Origin: CAYURR01 sp964446745
GTDB taxonomy: Bacteria; Bacillota; Clostridia; Lachnospirales; WQUN01
Reading direction: 5' to 3'
Length of the DNA stretch: 6,786 bases
NCBI GenBank assembly: GCA_964446745.1
Contig: CAYURR010000163.1
Location: 1-6,786 of the forward strand
Made by a program: the position numbers and the translations under genes
Notes under the pieces: model-generated
Database searches by the model: none
What the model was told of the DNA's origin: nothing
Seen by the model: the letters and a program-made list of their open reading frames with translations, nothing else
Part shown: piece by piece, positions 1 through 5,792 of the stretch
How the letters are laid out: the number at the start of each line of letters is the position of its first letter
How positions within the stretch are numbered: the first letter of the stretch is position 1

Positions 1-2453
1 GGGAAGGTCATACCAACGGCTATTTAGGAAATGTCGCGATAGACGGTCTCACCGCCAACGAAAACACACGGCAAACCATAGCTTATGCGGGCACCATAAG
101 CACCAATGAATCTGCCCTCGGCGGTTGGCAGCCCATCGTCGATCAGAATCCCACACAGTCTAATGCGTCTGTAAACCAAAACCCATTGATACTCGGTCTC
201 AAGGTAGACCTTGTCAATGCCATACAGCAGATAAACGCGCTCCCCGCGTCCCCCGGCTTTGAGAGTGTGGACGCAAGTGCGCTGGACGGACTTAATACGT
301 TAAACGGTACAGACGAGGTCTTTGTCATCAACATTACCTCGGGCTTTGAATTCAACAAGAAGATAAACATCACAGGCGACGCCGGTGATGTTTATATCCT
401 TCGTTGGGACGAAGACGCAAACCCGACAAACGGATACCAAGGCACTCTGCGCCCGCACGCAGGCGGCGCGATCGTACCGCATGGCGGACTCATGCCCTCA
501 AACTTTATCAGCGTAGCTGGCAACATCAATGCAGAGGGCGGCGGAAGCACTCCAGCCTTCCCGTATCCGCAGGGTCCGCGTTATTACGACGGCAGCGGCG
601 ATCTGATTATCGGCGGTTCGGACTGGACAGGTGGCGGGTTCTTTACGGGCTACCTACTCACAACCGGCTCACCCACGACATTAAATCCATCGACCGGATT
701 GTATACAGGCGAAACCTCGAGGCTCTCGGACGCGATCTTTGTCGGCGGTTGGTATTCACTAACAACATCGTTTTCGATGAGCGAGGGTACGAGCGGTGTT
801 CATATAGCTCCTAACCCGGCCACAATCGCATGTCCGGAGGTCGATATCAAGAAATATGTCTCCGCGGACAACGGTCTCACCTGGGATGACGCACAGGATC
901 CACCCGGACCCACAATATTCTCCAATATCATACCCCAGTTTATGTTCGTCGTTTCAAACACCGGCAACGTAACACTGAATAACATCAATGTACAGGACAG
1001 CGTCTACGGAGCTATCGGGACATTGGATAGCCTTAACCCCCAAACATCTACGTCATGGACGATACAGCAGCCTTGGAGCGAGGGCGAGCACGAAAATATC
1101 GCCACGGTCACGGCTTGCTATAACACTGATATCGTCACCTCTTTGGATGCGGCACATTACTGCGGCGTACAGCTGCAAAATCCGGCTATACAGATTGTTA
1201 AATATGTATCCTCCGACGGGGGCGCTACTTGGCAAGAGGCACACACACCTCCGGGACCCGATATCACCTCAAACATCGCGCCGATGTTCCAATTTGTCGT
1301 TACCAATATCGGCAACACGGACCTGGCGAATGTAAATATAGTTGATGATGTATACGGTCCCATAGGCAGCACACCGCTGTTATCGGCAGGCGCAAGTGCA
1401 ATCTTTCTATATACTGCGACATGGCAGGAAGGTCAGCATGAAAACACCGCTACCGCAACGGGAGATTTCGGTTGGGGCGGCGTCTCCAGCCAGAGCTCCA
1501 GCTATTACAACGGTGTCCCTGCTAAACCCGCCATGAGCTTTATAAAATATATTTCGATCGATAACGGTGTAACATGGCTCGAAGCGCATACGCCTCCGGG
1601 ACCCGATATCACGCCCGATATCACGCCGCAGTTCCAGTTCAGCGTAATCAACACCGGTAATGTGGACTTGTATAATGTCAATATTACGGACGATGTCTTC
1701 GGTCCGATCGGATTAGCTCCGTTCTTGAGCGTAGGCGATAGTATAAATTTCTATTATACAGCCGAATGGCAAGAAGGCCAGCATGCAAACACCGCCACAG
1801 CTACGGCCGAGTTTATCTCTGACCCTATATCCGAGCAAAGCTCCGCATACTACAACGGCATAATCATCGCACCTGGCGTCACCATAACCAAGTATGTATC
1901 GCCCGATAAAGGTGCGACCTGGCTCGAGGCACACAGCGCACCGGGCCCGGATATAACCTCGAACATTGCTCCACAGTTTAGGTTTGTCGTGACAAATACC
2001 GGCAACGAGGACCTGTTTGATGTAACCATAACGGATGATGTATATGGCCCCATAGGCAGCGTAACGCCCCTTGTTGTGGGCGATAGCGCATCATTCACGA
2101 TTACCGAAGCATGGGCACCGGGTCAGCATACAAACACCGCTACCGTAAACGCGTCCTATGACGGCGGCAGCGTATCCGACCAGAGCGTAGGAAACTATAA
2201 CGGTGTCGAGGCTGTACCGGGCATCAGCATCGTCAAGTACGTTTCTGTAGACAACGGCGTAACCTGGCAGGATGCAAACACCTCCCCTGGACCGATGTTA
2301 CCAAAAGGCAACACGGCACAGTTCAAGTATGTCGTTACAAATACAGGCAACGTGGATCTTTTCGACATCCTCGTGACAGACGACGTGCTCGGTACGATCG
2401 GCAGCATCCCGACACTCGCTGCGGGTGCATCGCAGACGTTCTTTAACTCATAA
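1..2453 (+). CDS. Large repeat surface protein with DUF11-like domains, 5' partial
   Basis: The frame is open from the window's left edge (first complete codon at 3) to a TAA at 2451-2453, giving 816 visible residues. An internal TTG at 186 is not a convincing start, because the frame upstream is open and similar in composition, so the true start and any signal peptide lie outside. The first 279 or so residues are rich in Gly, Asn, Thr and Ser with short hydrophobic stretches, suggesting an all-beta adhesin or solenoid-like head that I cannot assign. It weakly recalls 'choice-of-anchor A' or ice-binding-like heads. From 840 come tandem 115-116 residue domains with the VVTNTGNVDL..V.ITDDV.GPIG core typical of DUF11/DUF7507-type repeats, found in secreted surface proteins of bacteria and archaea. 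The fifth copy stops after 76 residues. No LPXTG motif, C-terminal membrane segment or SLH domain is seen, so wall attachment is unexplained. A surface stalk or adhesin role is inferred. Confidence 0.85.
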   Translation, partial: EGHTNGYLGNVAIDGLTANENTRQTIAYAGTISTNESALGGWQPIVDQNPTQSNASVNQNPLILGLKVDLVNAIQQINALPASPGFESVDASALDGLNTLNGTDEVFVINITSGFEFNKKINITGDAGDVYILRWDEDANPTNGYQGTLRPHAGGAIVPHGGLMPSNFISVAGNINAEGGGSTPAFPYPQGPRYYDGSGDLIIGGSDWTGGGFFTGYLLTTGSPTTLNPSTGLYTGETSRLSDAIFVGGWYSLTTSFSMSEGTSGVHIAPNPATIACPEVDIKKYVSADNGLTWDDAQDPPGPTIFSNIIPQFMFVVSNTGNVTLNNINVQDSVYGAIGTLDSLNPQTSTSWTIQQPWSEGEHENIATVTACYNTDIVTSLDAAHYCGVQLQNPAIQIVKYVSSDGGATWQEAHTPPGPDITSNIAPMFQFVVTNIGNTDLANVNIVDDVYGPIGSTPLLSAGASAIFLYTATWQEGQHENTATATGDFGWGGVSSQSSSYYNGVPAKPAMSFIKYISIDNGVTWLEAHTPPGPDITPDITPQFQFSVINTGNVDLYNVNITDDVFGPIGLAPFLSVGDSINFYYTAEWQEGQHANTATATAEFISDPISEQSSAYYNGIIIAPGVTITKYVSPDKGATWLEAHSAPGPDITSNIAPQFRFVVTNTGNEDLFDVTITDDVYGPIGSVTPLVVGDSASFTITEAWAPGQHTNTATVNASYDGGSVSDQSVGNYNGVEAVPGISIVKYVSVDNGVTWQDANTSPGPMLPKGNTAQFKYVVTNTGNVDLFDILVTDDVLGTIGSIPTLAAGASQTFFNS
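840..2450 (+). repeat. Tandem array of five DUF11-like domain repeats (last one incomplete)
   Basis: Units begin at 840, 1188, 1533, 1878 and 2223, a spacing of 348, 345, 345 and 345 bases. Each unit opens with a KYVS.D.G.TW..A..PPGP segment, continues with PQF.FVVTNTGN.DL..V.ITDDVYGPIG, then a W.EGQH.NTATA strand, and ends with a SS.YYNG linker. The copies are diverged in DNA, though a 20-base block around the PPGPDIT codons is identical at 1248-1267 and 1593-1612, which fits duplication followed by drift. Unit 1 is the most divergent, with Cys in ACYNTD and HYCGV where the others have none. Unit 5 lacks about the last 39 residues. Such repeats usually fold as Ig-like beta sandwiches that extend a protein from the cell surface; that role is inferred here. 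Confidence 0.9.
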
Positions 2454-2459
2454 TTAAAA

Positions 2460-2523
2460 AGTACCACGGATTTACACGGATTTAAATGCTATATTGCTTT
2501 AATCCGTGTAAATCCGTGGTATT
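2460..2523. terminator. Perfect 21-bp inverted repeat, probable bidirectional terminator
   Basis: Arms 2462-2482 and 2501-2521 are perfect reverse complements (left arm begins TACCACGGATTTACACGG) around an 18-base loop. An A-run at 2456-2460 precedes the stem and a T-rich tract (TTCTTTTGTTTTTT) follows it, so either strand would give a hairpin plus U-rich tail. It lies between the stops of two convergent genes (2453 and 2534), which suits shared termination. The arm sequence recurs at 4606-4651, so it may also be a dispersed repeat family member and not only a local terminator. Confidence 0.85.
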
Positions 2524-2533
2524 CTTTTGTTTT

Positions 2534-3646
2534 TTACTTTCGCCAAACGAACTCATTGACGATATGCGTGTAGGACTGTATCAGTCGGACTACCTTCATC
2601 GATACATTATCGTCTTCGTAATCGGGGATCATCGGGTGTGTGCTACTGCTTACGGCAATCTCGACGGCTTGGGCTATGCTATCGTAGTCAATGCCACCGA
2701 TCACGATACTCCCCTTATCTAAAACCTCGGGCCGCTCCGTGGAGGTGCGGATTAGCACCGCCGGGAAACCCAGTATGGCACTCTCCTCCGAGAGTGTACC
2801 GCTGTCCGACAGCACGCAGAACGCGTTCTTTTGCAGCTTGTTATAGTCCGAAAAGCCGAACGGCGTTAGATTGCGCACGCGTTCATTGAATTCAAAGCCG
2901 CGTTCTTTAATAAACTTCAGGCTGCGCGGATGGGTCGAGTATATGACAGGCATAAAGTATCGCTCAGACAATCGATTTACAGCGGTCATAAGCGAAAGGA
3001 AATGCTCCTCGTTATCGATGTTCTCTTCTCTGTGAGCCGAAAGCAAGATATATTGCTGCGGTGTCAACGAGAGCTCATTGAGTATCGCGCTGTTATCGAT
3101 CTTTTCTCTGTGTCTTGTAAGCACCTCCGGCATTGGCGATCCCGTCACGAATACATAGCGTCCCTCTAAACCTTCCGCGAGCAAGTAACGCCGCGAGTGC
3201 TCCGTATACGCGAGGTTTACATCCGCGATATGATCTACGATCCTACGGTTGATCTCCTCGGGCACGTTCTGATCAAAGCATCTGTTACCGGCCTCCATGT
3301 GAAATATGGGCACCTTCAATCGCTTAGCTGATATAGCGGACAGCGCCGAGTTCGTATCCCCGAGTATCAGTAGCGCATCAGGCTTCTGCTCCTTTATAAG
3401 CTTAAACGAACGTCCGATGATATTTCCGATGGTCTCTCCAAGATCCTCGCCGACTGCGTCTAAGCATATATCCGGAGGCCTGATCGACAGATCCTCAAAG
3501 AACACCTTATTTAGGGCGTAGTCCCAGTTCTGCCCCGTATGCACGAGTTTATGTTCAAAATAAATGTCGCAGGCCTTGATTACCTCCGACAGGCGAATGA
3601 TCTCGGGTCTAGTACCGATGATCGTCATGAGCTTCAGTTTATCCAT
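2534..3646 (-). CDS. capG: UDP-N-acetylglucosamine 2-epimerase family, CapG/FnlC type
   Basis: This 370-residue protein is full length for the non-hydrolysing UDP-GlcNAc 2-epimerase (WecB-like) family with a two-domain GT-B fold. Visible signatures are GTRPEIIRL at 11-19, HTGQNWDYALN at 36-46, GDTNS at 96-100, HMEAGNRCFD at 116-125, PEEINRR at 129-135, SAHREEN at 203-209 and SDSGTLSEES at 280-289. The acidic residues D97, E118 and E131 and H205 match the catalytic positions known for this family. The HTGQNWDY and EAGNRCFD forms resemble the CapG/FnlC/WbjD branch, which performs C2 epimerisation of UDP-2-acetamido-2,6-dideoxy-L-talose to UDP-L-FucNAc in the cytoplasm. With capE and capF nearby, that role is preferred over making UDP-ManNAc, though substrate choice is inferred. 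The ATG at 3646 follows a GGGGGTG Shine-Dalgarno-like run four bases upstream. It is separated from capF by an inverted gene and so probably has its own promoter. Confidence 0.93.
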   Translation of the reverse strand: MDKLKLMTIIGTRPEIIRLSEVIKACDIYFEHKLVHTGQNWDYALNKVFFEDLSIRPPDICLDAVGEDLGETIGNIIGRSFKLIKEQKPDALLILGDTNSALSAISAKRLKVPIFHMEAGNRCFDQNVPEEINRRIVDHIADVNLAYTEHSRRYLLAEGLEGRYVFVTGSPMPEVLTRHREKIDNSAILNELSLTPQQYILLSAHREENIDNEEHFLSLMTAVNRLSERYFMPVIYSTHPRSLKFIKERGFEFNERVRNLTPFGFSDYNKLQKNAFCVLSDSGTLSEESAILGFPAVLIRTSTERPEVLDKGSIVIGGIDYDSIAQAVEIAVSSSTHPMIPDYEDDNVSMKVVRLIQSYTHIVNEFVWRK

Positions 3647-3744
3647 TTCGCACCCCCGTTATTGCAAGCAGTAAACAAAATACAAGGCGCCGCATCAGCC
3701 CCTTAAGCATATAGTATGAATAGTCAGGGGATAGGAGTGATAAT
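3647..3744. promoter_or_regulatory. Divergent spacer between capG and the glycosyltransferase gene
   Basis: These 98 bases separate two divergent starts and so should hold promoters for both genes. A TATAGT sequence at 3710-3715 could serve as a plus-strand -10 box, but no good -35 match lies 16-18 bases upstream. No convincing minus-strand promoter pair was found. No operator-like palindrome is evident, and the hairpin found at both convergent junctions is absent here. The regulatory role rests on position alone. Confidence 0.35.
3733..3737 (+). promoter_or_regulatory. Shine-Dalgarno site fixing the glycosyltransferase start
   Basis: AGGAG followed by a 7-base spacer precedes the ATG at 3745. 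This is the strongest ribosome binding site in the window and supports that start codon. Confidence 0.85.
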
Positions 3745-4581
3745 ATGAAGCTAATCCATACATTATTATTTTTGATCAGGGAACGATATGCGGCTGAGGA
3801 TGCGGAGCTCGCGAAGAAATGCCTGTCCTCCCTGGAAAAAAGCACATATAAGACGGTAGTTATCTTTAATCAAGGCTTTTGGAACAGGGAGATGCTCGAG
3901 GAATTCGTCAAGCCGTTTGACCTGAACTGCATCATAATCGGGGACGGCGTAAACATGGGGACAGTCGTTGGGAGGCAAAGCTGCTTCGAGGCGATCTGGG
4001 ACGGATATCCCCACACGGGCTTTACGAGCGAGATACATTTGGACATGATCCTCACGCACAACTGGGAGGACGTGCTAGTAGAATATCTGGAAAGTCACGA
4101 CGAGCCGCTTATAAGCTGCGGGATCGTAGATCAGAATGGTTATATGAGCTTTTTGAACAAGACAGCGGAGCGTCCGCCGCTCGAAGCGGATATGATGGAT
4201 GATTATCTAAAAGGCCTTAGGCTCGATCGTATCGAGCACGGCTTTACGAACCCGTGCATACACAACGCGACCATATTGAAGGAAACAGGCGGGTACAACT
4301 CGCGCTTTTTAACCGGCAAGCAGGCCTTTGAGGACGACAGCATGCTGCTCGGATACTATTACTACTATGGCACCAGGGCACACTGGAAGCCCAAGGTTCA
4401 TTACGGCTCCGTCGTGTATCATGCGATTGCGGGTCAGCGTATCGGCATGAACGACAGCGTAATGATCAATTACTCGGGACTTGTGAAGCAATATGGCGCG
4501 ATGGGACTAAAGCACCTCTCAGAGCTGCACAAGAGCGAATGGCAGGTCCGGTATTTCGGCGAGCAGTATCGCAATATGTAG
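3745..4581 (+). CDS. Putative GT-A fold glycosyltransferase (GT2-like)
   Basis: This 278-residue cytosolic-looking protein has no clear membrane helix beyond a short hydrophobic beta strand at the N-terminus. Its pattern fits a compact GT-A glycosyltransferase: a first strand near residues 3-10, TVVIFNQG at 37-44, GVNMGTVVGRQ at 68-78 (like the N.G...GRN nucleotide-binding turn of family 2 enzymes), SEIHLDMIL at 95-103 where the metal-binding DxD would lie, and AFEDDSMLLGYYYYYG at 194-209, resembling the acidic [E/D]D acceptor-side motif. A late VYHAIAGQR (224-232) could supply the final metal or base ligand. E96/D100 would replace a canonical DxD, so sugar-nucleotide chemistry is inferred from family resemblance and locus context. 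A role in assembling the FucNAc-containing glycan is plausible; donor and acceptor are unknown. It lies opposite to and between capF and capG, and ends at a hairpin shared with capF. The start is supported by AGGAG at good spacing. Confidence 0.7.
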   Translation: MKLIHTLLFLIRERYAAEDAELAKKCLSSLEKSTYKTVVIFNQGFWNREMLEEFVKPFDLNCIIIGDGVNMGTVVGRQSCFEAIWDGYPHTGFTSEIHLDMILTHNWEDVLVEYLESHDEPLISCGIVDQNGYMSFLNKTAERPPLEADMMDDYLKGLRLDRIEHGFTNPCIHNATILKETGGYNSRFLTGKQAFEDDSMLLGYYYYYGTRAHWKPKVHYGSVVYHAIAGQRIGMNDSVMINYSGLVKQYGAMGLKHLSELHKSEWQVRYFGEQYRNM

Positions 4582-4605
4582 TGCAGCAACCACATTACAA
4601 AACAT

Positions 4606-4651
4606 CTACCACGGATTACAACGGATAAAAACCCGTACAAGTCCGTGGTAG
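4606..4651. terminator. Hairpin terminator with the same arm sequence as 2462-2521
   Basis: Arms 4606-4617 and 4640-4651 pair over 12 bases, including one G-U. A 3-by-3 internal mismatch follows, then four more pairs (4621-4624 with 4633-4636) close an 8-base loop. The plus-strand exit is T-rich (TTTTATTTTTTTCTTT), as expected for an intrinsic terminator of the glycosyltransferase gene. On the minus strand the tail is weaker (ATGTTTTG). It lies between convergent stops at 4581 and 4671. The left arm CTACCACGGATTACAACGG closely matches the arm at 2462, so this is a second, more degenerate copy of the same palindrome. Confidence 0.8.
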
Positions 4652-4670
4652 TGTTTTATTTTTTTCTTTC

Positions 4671-5792
4671 CTACACTTTTTCAATATACGTATCCGGAGC
4701 GTTGGGATCGAATATCTCATTGCACCAGATCAACAGTATCAGCTCCCCTTCCCCGATGTTTTCGATCGAATGCGTATATCCGGCTGGGATGTCGAGCATT
4801 TGAGAGCTTTCGTCTGTCACGATGTATTCGATTACCTTGTCGGAGCCTATCATGCGAAACCTTACGGCAGCCTTGCCCTTTAGCACGAGAAATTTTTCGG
4901 TCTTTGAGTGGTGCCAATGATTGCCCCTCGTTACGCCGGGTTTGCTGACGGACACGGATACCTGTCCGAATTGGGGACATTTTAAGCATTCGCAGAAATA
5001 TCCCCTCTGGTCACATTTCCTATCCAAGCTGTAAGCGAAGCCTCCTTCTGGCAGGTACGAGATAAAGGTCGCATAGAGCTTACGATCCAATTTATCCTCA
5101 AATGCGTGCAACTCCATATCCTGGCTATCCGCGCGACTATCCACATACGTACGCAGCCTTTCGTACAGCTCGCCGAGCGTAGTCGTATGGATGTCTGATA
5201 CATCACAGAATCCGACTTCGCCTCGTTTGGGCGGGACCTCGAGCGCACCGATAAACTGCCTAACGAGATCGTCTATATACAACAGCCGCAGCACGGTATC
5301 GGGGTTGTCTATGCGCACGGGGATATCCCGTGTCATATTATGGCAAAATGTCGCAACGACCGAGTTATAATTCGGCCTACACCACTTGCCAAAGATATTC
5401 GGCAGTCTGTACACATATACCGGTGACCCCGTAGCCGCTTCATGCGCAAACAACACATCCTCCATGGCCTTCTTACTCTTACCGTAAGGGGTATCGTTCT
5501 CCGCCTGAATGGACGAGCATGCGAGCACCGGACATGTGTTGTTGTACTGTTCGAGCTTTTCGATTAGTACGGATGTAAAATCGCGGTTTACCTGTATAAA
5601 CTCCTCTACGGCCTCGGGCCTGTTCGCTCCGGCCAAATGAAATACAAAATTACAGTCCCGCAGTGCTTCCTCCAACACCATCTCGTTGCTGTCTATATCG
5701 TATAGGTACAGGTCCGTATAACCTTGGTTTTTAAGTTGAGTAGTGAGATTTTTGCCCACAAATCCGTCCGCACCGGTTATGAGTATCTTCAT
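4671..5792 (-). CDS. capF: CapF-type SDR-cupin enzyme of UDP-L-FucNAc synthesis
   Basis: This bifunctional cytoplasmic enzyme has 373 residues, close to the roughly 370 of staphylococcal CapF. In that family the C-terminal cupin epimerises the 4-keto intermediate made by CapE, and the N-terminal short-chain dehydrogenase reduces C4 with NADPH to give UDP-2-acetamido-2,6-dideoxy-L-talose. The Rossmann motif GADGFVG is at 7-13, a serine pair at 93-94 and YGKSK at 103-107 supply the SDR Ser/Tyr/Lys set. The cupin part runs from about 255, with NHWHHSKTEKF at 291-301 and H341 as likely zinc ligands (H292, H294, E299, H341 by analogy). The cupin distinguishes it from RmlD-like reductases of the UDP-QuiNAc route. 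I place the start at the ATG at 5792, not the in-frame TTG at 5807, because it gives the conserved MKILITGADGF start and an ATGA overlap with capE. Its 3' end faces a hairpin shared with the convergent glycosyltransferase gene. Confidence 0.95.
   Translation of the reverse strand: MKILITGADGFVGKNLTTQLKNQGYTDLYLYDIDSNEMVLEEALRDCNFVFHLAGANRPEAVEEFIQVNRDFTSVLIEKLEQYNNTCPVLACSSIQAENDTPYGKSKKAMEDVLFAHEAATGSPVYVYRLPNIFGKWCRPNYNSVVATFCHNMTRDIPVRIDNPDTVLRLLYIDDLVRQFIGALEVPPKRGEVGFCDVSDIHTTTLGELYERLRTYVDSRADSQDMELHAFEDKLDRKLYATFISYLPEGGFAYSLDRKCDQRGYFCECLKCPQFGQVSVSVSKPGVTRGNHWHHSKTEKFLVLKGKAAVRFRMIGSDKVIEYIVTDESSQMLDIPAGYTHSIENIGEGELILLIWCNEIFDPNAPDTYIEKV
5789..5792 (-). other. ATGA start-stop overlap joining capE and capF
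   Basis: Read on the minus strand, the four bases ATGA contain the capF start ATG and the capE stop TGA. A GGGGTGG run lies a few bases upstream inside the capE end and can serve as the ribosome binding site. This implies co-transcription and probably translational coupling of the two successive pathway enzymes. Confidence 0.9.

Noticed and set aside
186..188. TTG at 186 as the start of the repeat protein.
   Set aside because: The frame is open for 61 further codons to the window edge with the same composition, and no ribosome binding site or signal peptide is seen at 186.
404..814. A 136-codon plus-strand frame rich in Arg inside the head region.
   Set aside because: It is a shadow of the real frame: composition is extreme, no domain is recognisable, and the overlapping frame continues into clear repeat domains.
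840..2450. Regular 345-base periodicity considered as a CRISPR-like or DNA-level satellite array.
   Set aside because: The period is an exact codon multiple, the conservation is at the protein level, and the units form an Ig-like domain repeat.
1850..2467. Minus-strand frames recurring within each repeat (at 1157-1372, 1850-2098 and 2195-2467) with similar sequences to each other.
   Set aside because: Their similarity is explained by the antisense of the tandem domain repeats; none has a plausible start or domain.
3639..3710. A 23-codon minus-strand ORF upstream of capG (MLKGLMRRLVFCLLLAITG...), hydrophobic and overlapping the capG start, considered as a leader peptide.
   Set aside because: No Shine-Dalgarno site precedes its ATG, and short hydrophobic frames arise by chance. 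Conservation would be needed to support it.
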